NCBI GenBank assembly: GCA_934169415.1
Contig: CAKPNP010000005.1
Location: 1-39,635 of the forward strand
Reading direction: 5' to 3'
Source of the DNA: an uncultured Bacilli bacterium
GTDB lineage: Bacteria > Bacillota_I > Bacilli_A > RF39 > UBA660
DNA length: 39,635 nucleotides
The notes beneath the pieces are model-generated. The model ran no database searches and had not been told where the DNA came from. It saw only the letters and a program-made list of their open reading frames with translations. How positions within the stretch are numbered: the stretch's first letter is position 1; every line of letters starts with the position of its first letter. The position numbers were made by a program, and so were the translations under genes. Shown here in pieces: positions 1-8,156 of the stretch.

Positions 1-156
1 TTCTGATTCAATATTATTTTCTGAATTTAAATCTTCAGGTTCTGATTGAGTATTATTTTCTGAATTTAAATCTTGAGATTCTGATTGAACATCATTTTCC
101 TGGTTTAAATCTTGAGATTCTGATTGAACATCATTTTCCTGGTTTAAATCTTCAGG
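1..156 (-). repeat. 39-bp tandem repeat inside the coding frame (four units)
   Basis: Units begin at 1, 40, 79 and 118, are exactly 39 bp each and differ by a few substitutions. Since 39 is a multiple of three, copy-number changes would keep the reading frame. The array may continue to the left of the window. Confidence 0.9.
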
Positions 157-267
157 TTCATTTTTTGAAGTATTATCAGATATAACATAATCATCCATTA
201 GCAAAGTTGGATATTGATATTCTTCTCCATAATTTAACAATTCATCTAAAGTTGGAAGATTTTTCAT
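1..267 (-). CDS. Acidic repeat protein downstream of AAA+ ATPase, partial (3' end outside window)
   Basis: I do not recognise this protein. It starts at ATG 267-265, which overlaps the TAA stop of the ATPase gene by one base (TAATG), so translation is probably coupled. The visible 89 residues begin MKNLPTLDELLNYGEEY and then run into a hydrophilic stretch made of about four 13-residue units of the type QSESQDLNQENDV, rich in Glu, Asp, Asn, Gln and Ser. This looks like a disordered acidic linker. MoxR-type ATPases are often paired with a von Willebrand A-domain protein, so a VWA or similar domain may follow beyond base 1; that is a guess. No signal peptide is visible. Confidence 0.7.
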   Translation of the reverse strand, partial: MKNLPTLDELLNYGEEYQYPTLLMDDYVISDNTSKNEPEDLNQENDVQSESQDLNQENDVQSESQDLNSENNTQSEPEDLNSENNIESE

Positions 268-2546
268 TATTTTAAAACCTTATTTGGTCCAACAATAGAC
301 GAAGCTTGAGAAATAGAATTATAATAATTTGTAAAATCTGATTCTGGAATAATATCTTGACTAATACCAGGAATTCCATTTCTATTATATTCATTATCCA
401 TAATTCGACTAAATTGAGACATAGTTAATGAAGAAAAATAATCAGGATTTCTTTCACTATAAAATTGAGGAATAAAATTTCCAAAAATATCTCTGGCAAT
501 GAATGCAATTTCTTTTTGGAATGGATTTATCTGTTTAAAAACCTCATTATTCTCGAAATCTTCGTCTGAAGTATACAATAAATATTCTCCTTTTAATGTA
601 TATTTAGGATATACATATAATCTTTTTTTATTTTCATCCATTTCAATATTCCAATCAAAGACAAAATAATCTTCATCAACAACCATTTTTGGTTCGCTAC
701 CCCAATAATTATAACTATAATTAATATTGGTAAACATTAAATTCATTGGTACAAAATCATCTATTTGGACTTCCCATCCGTTTAATTTTAATTTTTCCCA
801 TTTTTCTTTTTCCTTTTCAAAATCGGATAATCTCTTAACAAATTTTTTATCATTATAACTAGATAAATTAAATTTTTTAGCATTAATAAACGATACTGGA
901 ATGGCTAATTCAGGATTAAATCTACAAAGTTTTTCAATTGCTTCATAAATAGGCTCAGCTTTATATTTTTGCAAGTATTTAAAGTAATTAATATTAAAAC
1001 TATCATCATAAGTAACTTTCAAATTAGTAGTTTGATAAGTATGGATACCATTTTGTAAACTCATTTTACTTAAAACTAAACGTGGTATATTGGATAATAC
1101 CTTAGCATTTAGTGCAGTAAGTTTAAAGTTTCTAGCCATTAAAGGTGAAAAATATAAATGATTCATATCAATATTTTCATTTTCATCATAAATTATAGTT
1201 ATTATTGAAGCTAATCCTTTCATTAATAATCTAGGAGAAACGTATTCTTTATTTGCAATTAATATTAATGTATTTTTATACTTCATTAATCCTACAAAAT
1301 TATCATCCTCAAAACTTAAAAAACCAAATCTACTATTAGGATTACCTTTAAATTTTATTTTTTCAAATAAAGTTTCTAGAGCCTTTGAATCCTCATGAGT
1401 AATAATTCCTAATTCTACGATTTTTTCCTTATTTTCATTATCTAAAAAAACTAATGATTCATCATCCTTCATATTATCAAGAATACTGGCAATATCTTTC
1501 ATTGGATCTTCAGATTCATCTTCTTCAAAAACATATTCACCACTATCTTTTTTCTCAATGTACTGTTCAATTAAGCTGTCAGGATCTTTTGTACTCATAT
1601 AATCTTCAGGATCATTTACATCCAAATCGAGTGTCTCATCAGTATAATTACTTTGCTGATTTTGATATTTAAATTTTTTTGTCAATATATTTGTTATAGT
1701 TTCTCGGCTTTCACTATCTTTTCCTAATTTTCTTACTAAATTGTTAATTCTTCTTGTACTACTAACTCCATTTTCATACAACTCATTATCACTCGTAATA
1801 GCTGTTATAAGTTCTTGAAGAGCAGGCAAACGAGATAACAATTCTTCATTACTCATCATTTGTTCGTTATAGATTGCTTCATAAACTTTGCTTATAAATT
1901 TTAAGAATTTAGGATCATGTTCAATATTGTCAAATTTTTTTAACAACGTTTTATAAGCTAATACAGGTGGCATTGGAGGAAGTTTTATAACTGAACATCT
2001 TCTTAACAAGGCATCAAGTAAATTTCTTTCATTATTTTTTGCAAGAATTACATATAAATTTTTTCTGCCATCTTCTGTTAATGTCAATATTTCATTATTT
2101 GAAGTTTCAACTTTACCATTTTGCAAAAAATCCAAAAAGTAAGAATCTAAAACTTCTCTTGCTTTATCTAATTCATCTATTGTTAATACAACTTTTTTAC
2201 CAATATTTGCTAAATTTATTGCCTTTGTCAAAATGCCTTCTGCAATAGATCTATCTGCATCCCCCTTAACAATTGCAGGAACATTATATGTAGCAATTAA
2301 TCTGTCACTATTTGTTTCTTCCACACATTGCGTATAGATGTATTCCGTTTCTTTTCCTAAAAATTGACTAAAGACTTCAGATAAAAATGTTTTACCACAT
2401 CCAGGATCACCCTCAAGCAAAATAGTTGAAACACCTTTATTGGCTTTATTATTATAATACTTATAAAATAAATACACGTCTTCTAAAACTTCTGTACTTG
2501 GAAATGTATAACCTAAATTTTCAAATATTTCTTTAAACTCTTTCAT
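267..2546 (-). CDS. MoxR/dynein-related AAA+ ATPase with long C-terminal extension
   Basis: This is a 759-residue cytoplasmic AAA+ ATPase. Walker A is GDPGCGKT at residues 46-53, Walker B is VVLTIDEL at 119-126, Asn171 after a beta strand is the likely sensor 1, and the RR pair at 182-183 is the likely arginine finger. The spacing and the conserved text between the motifs resemble the MoxR/AAA_5 group, whose members remodel or activate partner proteins. Residues from about 300 to 759 have no domain I recognise; residues about 290-360 are acidic and low complexity. The start is supported by an AGGGGGG site. It has its own consensus promoter and is coupled to the acidic repeat protein downstream, which is the best candidate partner. 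The AAA+ class is secure; the process served is unknown. Confidence 0.85.
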   Translation of the reverse strand: MKEFKEIFENLGYTFPSTEVLEDVYLFYKYYNNKANKGVSTILLEGDPGCGKTFLSEVFSQFLGKETEYIYTQCVEETNSDRLIATYNVPAIVKGDADRSIAEGILTKAINLANIGKKVVLTIDELDKAREVLDSYFLDFLQNGKVETSNNEILTLTEDGRKNLYVILAKNNERNLLDALLRRCSVIKLPPMPPVLAYKTLLKKFDNIEHDPKFLKFISKVYEAIYNEQMMSNEELLSRLPALQELITAITSDNELYENGVSSTRRINNLVRKLGKDSESRETITNILTKKFKYQNQQSNYTDETLDLDVNDPEDYMSTKDPDSLIEQYIEKKDSGEYVFEEDESEDPMKDIASILDNMKDDESLVFLDNENKEKIVELGIITHEDSKALETLFEKIKFKGNPNSRFGFLSFEDDNFVGLMKYKNTLILIANKEYVSPRLLMKGLASIITIIYDENENIDMNHLYFSPLMARNFKLTALNAKVLSNIPRLVLSKMSLQNGIHTYQTTNLKVTYDDSFNINYFKYLQKYKAEPIYEAIEKLCRFNPELAIPVSFINAKKFNLSSYNDKKFVKRLSDFEKEKEKWEKLKLNGWEVQIDDFVPMNLMFTNINYSYNYWGSEPKMVVDEDYFVFDWNIEMDENKKRLYVYPKYTLKGEYLLYTSDEDFENNEVFKQINPFQKEIAFIARDIFGNFIPQFYSERNPDYFSSLTMSQFSRIMDNEYNRNGIPGISQDIIPESDFTNYYNSISQASSIVGPNKVLK

Positions 2547-2571
2547 AATACCCCCCTAAAAATTGAGTAAT

Positions 2572-2600
2572 ATTATAGTATAAAAGATTAGAGATGTCAA
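2572..2600 (-). promoter_or_regulatory. Promoter of the AAA+ ATPase operon
   Basis: On the minus strand TTGACA (2600-2595) and TATAAT (2577-2572) are separated by exactly 17 bp, a perfect sigma-A-type consensus. It lies about 30 bases upstream of the ATPase start. Confidence 0.85.
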
Positions 2601-2819
2601 CTTCATTATATCAGTCCGTACTATAAAATTTTAATAAAAATACAAAAAATTGTATATACTAATTATTTTGATTTGATATTATATTGTCAGATTTAGTAAG
2701 ATTTTATGAATTAACAAATAAGAAAAACTCATACATTTATTCTGTCTAATTATTAAAAATATAGCGTAATTAAATCAATATAAAATACAAGTCATAATTT
2801 GAATCTTTTTAGTGATTAC

Positions 2820-2843
2820 AAAAAAAGATAACAAAGTTATCTT
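2820..2843 (-). terminator. Intrinsic terminator after fic
   Basis: The stem AAGATAAC/GTTATCTT with a 3-base loop is followed by a run of T. The TAA stop codon of fic (2839-2837) lies within the stem. Confidence 0.75.
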
Positions 2844-3496
2844 ATATTTATCTTTTCCTTATAACTTAAAACACCAGTAAAAAATTCTTTTAATAAAGTA
2901 ATGTCATCTGTAGTAGCAGCTATTCTAGATCCATCTATTATTTTTTTTCTTAAAATACCATCAACTTTACTATAATCTAATTCTAAAGGTTCAAAATTTA
3001 AATACTTATTTAGATATTCTACCATTTGTCTTAAAAATTCTCTTAAAGTCCTACCATTACCTTCTCTAAATGGATGAACTAGATTTAGTTCAGAATAATA
3101 ATGAGCTAAAAAAGTAATATATTCGTCAATTGATGTAATTCTACGTGACTTTTTTTCCATCTCTTCTAATAAATATGATAGATAATTAACGATATATTCT
3201 GGTCTACAAAACGGTGTATTATCCTTTGTTATATTTTCCATTCTTATATCCCCTGCAAAAGGATATATGGAAGAAAAAATAGCTTTATGTATATTTAAAT
3301 AATATATTACATCAAATTTAAAATCTTGATTTTCAAGCATTAATTTATTTAAAGCTAAGTAAGTAATAGATGCTTCTGTTTCATCTAATTCTTTCTGATC
3401 TTTTATATCTAAATTATTTATCAATACTCCATTTTCATAGCAATATGTTGATTTGTTTTCTAAAGCTTCTTGTAATCTTCTATTTACATTTTGCAT
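2837..3496 (-). CDS. fic: Fic-domain protein (probable AMP-transferase, class I)
   Basis: Fic enzymes usually transfer AMP from ATP to a hydroxyl of a target protein. The active-site motif HPFREGNGR is at residues 141-149, with the catalytic His at 141. A further Arg follows at 152, where class I enzymes bind the inhibitory Glu of their antitoxin. The upstream stretch AGDIRMENITKDNTPFC (81-97) matches the flap region of stand-alone Fic proteins. I chose ATG 3496, giving 219 residues, because a perfect GGAGG lies six bases upstream; a longer frame to 3529 has no such site. The gene overlaps the end of the antitoxin gene by 17 bases, and the antitoxin's own codons supply the GGAGG, so the two are probably coupled. 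All catalytic residues look intact. The target is unknown. Confidence 0.88.
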   Translation of the reverse strand: MQNVNRRLQEALENKSTYCYENGVLINNLDIKDQKELDETEASITYLALNKLMLENQDFKFDVIYYLNIHKAIFSSIYPFAGDIRMENITKDNTPFCRPEYIVNYLSYLLEEMEKKSRRITSIDEYITFLAHYYSELNLVHPFREGNGRTLREFLRQMVEYLNKYLNFEPLELDYSKVDGILRKKIIDGSRIAATTDDITLLKEFFTGVLSYKEKINIR

Positions 3497-3680
3497 TGTT
3501 TTCCTCCATGTATATCTTAGTTCCTTCATTTATAGAATATAATAATGAATTAATAGCTTTATCACCTAATTTTTCCCTATATTTATTGATAACTTTAAGT
3601 ATTACATCATCACTTGGAACACTTATTCCTTCTATTTCAATATTTCCTCTAGAACTTTTTCTTATTTTTTCATAATCCAT
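3480..3680 (-). CDS. VbhA-like Fic antitoxin (candidate)
   Basis: This is a 66-residue protein directly before and overlapping fic. Its N-terminal half resembles VbhA-type antitoxins: a short helix ending in IEIEG, then ISVPSDDV and a second helix. In VbhA the motif is [S/T]xxxE[G/N], and the Glu blocks ATP binding by Fic. Here the Glu-Gly is kept but the position four before Glu is Asn instead of Ser or Thr. I chose ATG 3680, six bases after AGGTG; a GTG at 3689 is possible but badly placed. The role rests on position and motif and is inferred. Confidence 0.65.
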   Translation of the reverse strand: MDYEKIRKSSRGNIEIEGISVPSDDVILKVINKYREKLGDKAINSLLYSINEGTKIYMEENNAKCK

Positions 3681-3685
3681 AAATA

Positions 3686-3979
3686 TCACCTGTATCCTTT
3701 AGTGTTTATCATTTTATTTGTTAATTTATTTTGATTTTTAATTAATTTTTTATTTATTCTATAATTATCATCTACTTCATCTACTTCTTTGCATGCTACC
3801 TTTCGTATATTGTCTATAAAATCTGTATTAATTTTTGTTTCATAAATTCTAATAATATAATTATCAAAATGAACTTCATTTTCAACTAAAGTATAATTAA
3901 TACCTAATTTTATTAAATCTCTTAATAAAATTTCTATATAAAGATCAAAATCATCAATAAAAACATTTCTTACTATCAT
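3686..3979 (-). CDS. Hypothetical protein, first gene of the fic operon
   Basis: I do not recognise this 97-residue protein. It starts at ATG 3979 with GGGGGA four bases upstream. The first half alternates hydrophobic and acidic segments and looks like a small alpha/beta fold; the C-terminal third is Lys/Asn-rich and probably flexible. It has no signal peptide or membrane segment. It ends in TGA within the ribosome site of the antitoxin gene, so the three genes form one tight operon from the promoter at 4011-4039. It could be a third toxin-antitoxin component or a target-related protein, but nothing in the sequence shows which. Confidence 0.6.
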   Translation of the reverse strand: MIVRNVFIDDFDLYIEILLRDLIKLGINYTLVENEVHFDNYIIRIYETKINTDFIDNIRKVACKEVDEVDDNYRINKKLIKNQNKLTNKMINTKGYR

Positions 3980-4010
3980 AAGTCCCCCACAAAAAAACAA
4001 TTACATTTAA

Positions 4011-4039
4011 ATATTATCATTTTCAAATATAATTGTCAA
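4011..4039 (-). promoter_or_regulatory. Promoter of the three-gene fic operon
   Basis: TTGACA (4039-4034) and TAATAT (4016-4011) are 17 bp apart. The -35 box lies five bases beyond the stop codon of the DHHW gene, so the fic operon has its own promoter. Confidence 0.75.
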
Positions 4040-4043
4040 TTTA

Positions 4044-5141
4044 TCATTTTAACTTATAAATATTTACGTCTTCACTAATACCTTGCATACTATATAAAAA
4101 TAAAACATTTTCTATATTATTTTCACTAATAAAGTTACTTATATTACCACTATAAAATCTTAGATCAATTACATATACTTTACCATAATGATTAGTTAAA
4201 AAAGGAATAAAACTATTAGCATAACTATCCTTAATAACAAGTATATTATTAGATAATTCATCATTAGTTATTTCAATTAAAGGATGATTACCATTTAAAA
4301 AATATGTATATTTATCCTTTTTATCTAAATTTTCTATATTATACAAAGTATCACTAACTACATTTTCATTTGCATAATTGACTTTTAACTTTGAATTATT
4401 GTTAAAACTTACAATACTATCAGATTTATATTGATATAACCCAGTTTTTGAATATAAAGTCCCATTAAATGAATTACTAACCTCTTTAATATCAAAATCA
4501 TTGATACTAATAGGAGTTATATTATTTTTAGAGGCAAACGCTAAATAAGCATAATAAGCGCCATAACTAGTCCAATGATGATCTAATCTATAAAACATAT
4601 TATAATTTTTTTTACCATCCATTAAATAATTATGAATATCTATACAGTCAAATTCTATATTATTACATATGTAATTAATATCATTTAATACTATAGAATA
4701 ATCTACATTCTTAGGTAATAACTCACTATATATATTACCACTACTTTCTACTAACATTAATTGCATATTAATATTATTATTATCATAAAAGTTATTTAAT
4801 TTTTTTATTAATCTATCTGGATTTTCCATCTTATCATATTTCATAAATAAATATTCATTTTTTCCCACATAAACATTATTTATAAGTCTCTCACCAAGCA
4901 ACAGTTCTGTATTACTTTTTATACTCATAAATAAGTCACGAAGTGGGAAATGATCTATTATATAGTTTTCTAAACTACTTATATATTTACCGTTTAATAA
5001 CGTTTTGTAGCTAAAAGTAGGAAATTTTTCTAAATATCTATTTTCATTTTCACTAAAACTTTTTTTAGGTAAAAATATAAAAGATATAGTAAATATCAAA
5101 ACAAATAAAACAATAAATATAGATAAAAAATTTTTCTTCAT
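4044..5141 (-). CDS. DHHW-family / AlgX-AlgJ-like SGNH protein, membrane anchored
   Basis: This 365-residue protein has one N-terminal membrane helix (about 5-24) and an extracytoplasmic domain. It carries the DHHW signature at residues 187-190 and, near the C-terminus, KDSY (304-307), the usual block with the nucleophilic Ser in AlgJ/AlgX-type SGNH folds. Family members work with MBOAT proteins to acylate, usually acetylate, secreted polysaccharides. The MBOAT gene ends two bases upstream, so the two are surely co-translated or nearly so. It is the last gene of the sigma-factor-led operon and ends in TGA. The Asp-His pair and the Ser are intact, so I expect an active enzyme; the sugar acceptor is unknown. 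Confidence 0.85.
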   Translation of the reverse strand: MKKNFLSIFIVLFVLIFTISFIFLPKKSFSENENRYLEKFPTFSYKTLLNGKYISSLENYIIDHFPLRDLFMSIKSNTELLLGERLINNVYVGKNEYLFMKYDKMENPDRLIKKLNNFYDNNNINMQLMLVESSGNIYSELLPKNVDYSIVLNDINYICNNIEFDCIDIHNYLMDGKKNYNMFYRLDHHWTSYGAYYAYLAFASKNNITPISINDFDIKEVSNSFNGTLYSKTGLYQYKSDSIVSFNNNSKLKVNYANENVVSDTLYNIENLDKKDKYTYFLNGNHPLIEITNDELSNNILVIKDSYANSFIPFLTNHYGKVYVIDLRFYSGNISNFISENNIENVLFLYSMQGISEDVNIYKLK

Positions 5142-5142
5142 A

Positions 5143-6513
5143 TTAAAACCTAAAGTATAAAAATGGATTATATGAACTACTTATTAGATAAGCTATAGTT
5201 TCTATAAATAATAAAATATATAATATATTAGATATAAATCCATAATACTTATTCCTTTCTAAAATTTTATAAATACCAATAGATAAAATATAAGAGATTA
5301 AAAATATTAAAAAATAATTTTTAATTATAAATAAAAATGTATTATCTATAAAAACATTAGTAGATAGTCCAAATAATATCTTGCCAAAGTCTATTAATTT
5401 AGTTGTATCATCAAATGCAAATATATAAAAACTAATAATAACTAAAAACATAGTTAAAATATATCTTATAGCAGTAGGAGTTTTTTCTATATACTTTTTT
5501 AATACATATTTTTCTAAAATTAGTAATATTCCAAAGTATAACCCCCAAATTATAAAATTCCAACTAGCTCCATGCCATAAGCCAGTAAGAGCCCAAACAA
5601 TTAAAATATTTCTTAATTGGTGCTTTCTATTACCGCCTAGTGGAATATAAACGTAATCCTTAAAAAATGTACTTAAAGATATATGCCATCTACGCCAAAA
5701 TTCAGTAATACTACAAGATTTAAATGGATAATTAAAGTTTTCTGGATAAGTGAAACCAAGCATTTTACCTAAACCTATAGCCATATCTGAATATCCTGAA
5801 AAATCAAAGTATATTTGAAATGTAAATGCTATAACTGAAATCCAAGCACTCATAACTGATATATCAGATATTTTCATACTAGTTACGAATGTAAAAATAT
5901 ATCCAATATTATTTGCTATTAAAACTTTTTTAAATAGACCAAGTAAAAATCTATTTAACCCTAATTTAAAGTTATCAAAATTAATACTTCTTTTTTCTAA
6001 TTCGGATGAAACTAAACTATATCTAACAATAGGACCAGCTATTAATTGCGGAAACATACATACATAAGTCATAAAATTTAAAAAATTATGACTTGCTTTA
6101 ACTTGATTTCTATATACATCAATAGAATAACTCATAGTTTGAAAAGTGTAAAAACTTATTCCTATTGGCAGACTAAGATTTAAGAATTTAATATTTAAAT
6201 TAAATATATTATTTATATTATCAATTAAAAAATTACTATACTTAAAGAAAAACAAAAGAGATAAATTTATAATAACTGAAGATATAAGGAATATCTTTTT
6301 TCTATTAGGGTATTTTTCCATTAATCTACCATTATTATAGTCTACTACAGAAGAAAAAATCATAAGCAGTATATATATAGGTTCTCCCCAAGCATAAAAA
6401 ATTAAACTAAAAATTAATAATATAATATTTTTAAATTTAAAGGGAACTATATAATACAATATTAAAAAAACAGGTAAAAAGAAAAACAAAAACGGAATGC
6501 TTGAAAATACCAT
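5143..6513 (-). CDS. MBOAT family O-acyltransferase (AlgI/DltB-like)
   Basis: This 456-residue polytopic membrane protein has about ten hydrophobic segments. It carries the MBOAT hallmarks: WRRWHISLS with His277 and LWHGASWNF with the invariant His314, plus FDFSGYSDMAIG just before. AlgI-like proteins move an acyl group across the membrane and hand it to an extracytoplasmic transferase, here most likely the DHHW protein encoded next. There is no dltA, dltC or other D-alanylation gene nearby, so polysaccharide or peptidoglycan O-acetylation fits better than teichoic acid alanylation. The lipoprotein gene lies seven bases upstream. The family assignment is firm; the substrate is inferred. Confidence 0.93.
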   Translation of the reverse strand: MVFSSIPFLFFFLPVFLILYYIVPFKFKNIILLIFSLIFYAWGEPIYILLMIFSSVVDYNNGRLMEKYPNRKKIFLISSVIINLSLLFFFKYSNFLIDNINNIFNLNIKFLNLSLPIGISFYTFQTMSYSIDVYRNQVKASHNFLNFMTYVCMFPQLIAGPIVRYSLVSSELEKRSINFDNFKLGLNRFLLGLFKKVLIANNIGYIFTFVTSMKISDISVMSAWISVIAFTFQIYFDFSGYSDMAIGLGKMLGFTYPENFNYPFKSCSITEFWRRWHISLSTFFKDYVYIPLGGNRKHQLRNILIVWALTGLWHGASWNFIIWGLYFGILLILEKYVLKKYIEKTPTAIRYILTMFLVIISFYIFAFDDTTKLIDFGKILFGLSTNVFIDNTFLFIIKNYFLIFLISYILSIGIYKILERNKYYGFISNILYILLFIETIAYLISSSYNPFLYFRF

Positions 6514-6520
6514 ATTTGTT

Positions 6521-7315
6521 TTATCCTTCTATTTTATTATTTAATATTGTATTATAAACTAGATCATTGTTTTCTGATACTATATAAATTAGATAATCAC
6601 CTAATGTTTCAACTTTTCTATTTTTAACTAACTCGTATTGATCAGGTAGGTAATTACTCCATTGTTCCTCTAGCGATAACATATATGAATCTAATTTTTC
6701 TTTAACTAAACTATAATCTTTAGTGTTAGGTTTTACTATTATATACGTACTAGATTGTATCATCATCATAGGCATTTTCATTAAAAATTTATCCACACTA
6801 GAACTATCTATATCTAATATGTCTTTAATTTCATTTTTACTTACTTCTATCATTTCAGGAAATACCGGAGTTTTATATGATTTAACTTTTTCTATTACTT
6901 TACTATTATCTTTACTAGCAACATAAATTAATACCCCATTATATTCTTCTAAAGTAGCATTAATACTATTCATAAAACTCTCAAGTTGTTTTTTAACTTC
7001 ATCATATGAAGCACTAACAGGCTTAAAAATAGCTAAAATCTCTTTAGTTTTTTCATTATAATTTACACTATATTCACTAATTAATTCACTATCAAGACCA
7101 AAAAGTTTTTCAAAATCATAATCATAAACAAAATTTAAATCTCCAAATACCCCTATTTCTTCATAATCTATACCAGAAAAACTTATTTCATCACTAGTTA
7201 AATTATCTAATTCTTTTGATATTTTATTTAAATCTAATTTTACATCTTTAGATCCACAACCACTAAAGCATAAAATAGCTAAAATGGACGCTAAAACTAA
7301 ACTAACTTTCTTCAT
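6521..7315 (-). CDS. DUF4358-type lipoprotein with two repeats
   Basis: This 264-residue lipoprotein has a type II signal sequence ending in CFSGC with Cys20 as the lipidated residue. Two related domains follow, about 55-155 and 160-262. The second ends with the text YLPDQYELVKN, which I associate with DUF4358, a domain of unknown function common in gut Firmicutes. It sits on the outer face of the membrane, in the same operon as MBOAT and DHHW genes, which suggests a role in the same envelope acylation machinery or as a sensor for the sigma factor. The start overlaps the end of the upstream small membrane protein by 14 bases. Confidence 0.72.
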   Translation of the reverse strand: MKKVSLVLASILAILCFSGCGSKDVKLDLNKISKELDNLTSDEISFSGIDYEEIGVFGDLNFVYDYDFEKLFGLDSELISEYSVNYNEKTKEILAIFKPVSASYDEVKKQLESFMNSINATLEEYNGVLIYVASKDNSKVIEKVKSYKTPVFPEMIEVSKNEIKDILDIDSSSVDKFLMKMPMMMIQSSTYIIVKPNTKDYSLVKEKLDSYMLSLEEQWSNYLPDQYELVKNRKVETLGDYLIYIVSENNDLVYNTILNNKIEG

Positions 7316-7553
7316 TTTCTATCTCTCTTTCTACAGTCCTGCACTCACTACATCCATAGCTAGATACACCATCATCAACATTTGTTTTATTAAAAAACAA
7401 AGTAAATGCTAGTATAAAACATGATGTTAAAGCACAAATTTTTAAAATAAATCCCCCTAAATTATTATTTTTTGTAATACTTGAATAAATTTTTTCTTTT
7501 TGGGAATCACTTAAAACAATACTATCCAAAGAATTTCTTATTTTATCCTTCAT
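7302..7553 (-). CDS. Small membrane protein, candidate anti-sigma factor
   Basis: This 83-residue protein has a cytoplasmic N-terminus with an LSDSQKEKIYSSI helix, one membrane span at about 33-54 and a short outer tail with a CSEC motif at 68-71. The gene overlaps the end of the ECF sigma gene by 11 bases and the lipoprotein start by 14. Position directly after an ECF sigma gene, single span and cytoplasmic helical N-terminus fit a minimal anti-sigma factor, but there is no zinc HxxxCxxC motif. The Cys pair in the outer part could be redox- or metal-sensitive. The function is inferred from context. Confidence 0.6.
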   Translation of the reverse strand: MKDKIRNSLDSIVLSDSQKEKIYSSITKNNNLGGFILKICALTSCFILAFTLFFNKTNVDDGVSSYGCSECRTVEREIENEES

Positions 7554-8028
7554 CTTGTTTACTCCCTATCTTTTCTTTTAAAATTTGTCGACCTTTTAGA
7601 AGATGTGTTCTTATAGTTGATTCTGGCATATTTAATAACCTAGAAATTTCAACAGTACTATATCCTTCATAATAATACATATAAATTACTTGTTTATATT
7701 TTTTAGGTAGTTCTAGTACATATTCTAATATATTTTCGTCCTTTGAAGATGATATTTCAAATTCATCAACTACTTTAATATTTTTATGCCACCAAGATTT
7801 AAAATGATTTTTACATATATTACTAGAAGTAACTATAAACCAAGCCTTTTCATGATCTATACTTGCAAAAACAGGCATATATCGTAAGTATTTTATAAAG
7901 GTATTTTGTGTCATATCTTCAGCATCCGTTTTATTTTTCATATACATATAACAAATCCTATATACAGTATCAATATTACGGTTATAAATAGTCTCAAATT
8001 CACTGTTTGCGCGCTTCAGTGAAACCAC
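7543..8028 (-). CDS. ECF-type RNA polymerase sigma factor
   Basis: This sigma-70 family factor is 161 residues long from GTG 8028. Region 2 spans about 10-75 (the FETIYNRNIDTVYRICYMYM part and DAEDMTQNTFIK), and region 4 spans about 105-155, including the helix-turn-helix YEGYSTVEISRLLNMPESTI. Region 1 and region 3 are absent, as usual for ECF factors. I prefer GTG 8028, eight bases after AGAGG; GTG 8037 would sit inside the ribosome site. It heads a five-gene operon for an envelope acylation system and presumably directs that operon or a wider envelope-stress regulon, held by the small membrane protein encoded next. Confidence 0.9.
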   Translation of the reverse strand: MVSLKRANSEFETIYNRNIDTVYRICYMYMKNKTDAEDMTQNTFIKYLRYMPVFASIDHEKAWFIVTSSNICKNHFKSWWHKNIKVVDEFEISSSKDENILEYVLELPKKYKQVIYMYYYEGYSTVEISRLLNMPESTIRTHLLKGRQILKEKIGSKQDEG

Positions 8029-8130
8029 TATAATCACCTCTTCATCTATAATACAATTCTAAAGCATTAAACGTTGTATTTTTTTTATTATTTTCTAATT
8101 TTATTTTACCACATATTTATAAATTGTAAA

Positions 8131-8156
8131 AAGAAAAAACTATCAAATGATAGTTT
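8131..8156 (-). terminator. Intrinsic terminator after the antiporter gene
   Basis: AAACTATC/GATAGTTT with a four-base loop is followed by a T-rich tract. Two bases of the antiporter's stop codon are in the stem, the same arrangement as at the end of fic. Confidence 0.75.

Noticed and set aside
1..156. CRISPR-like array from the 39-bp repeats
   Set aside because: The units are directly abutting with no spacers, keep an open reading frame and encode a regular acidic peptide repeat.
2601..2819. Hidden small gene or RNA in the longest intergenic stretch
   Set aside because: Only short A/T-rich frames and a weak ATACAA/TTGTAT inverted repeat are visible, with no ribosome site or conserved motif.
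3494..3529. Longer Fic start at 3529
   Set aside because: It lacks a ribosome site and overlaps the antitoxin by 50 bases, whereas ATG 3496 has a perfect GGAGG.
8038..8110. ECF-type autoregulatory promoter (AAC...GTA) before the sigma gene
   Set aside because: CAACGTTT and TTGTATTATAG are present, but the spacing does not fit a known ECF consensus well enough to call.
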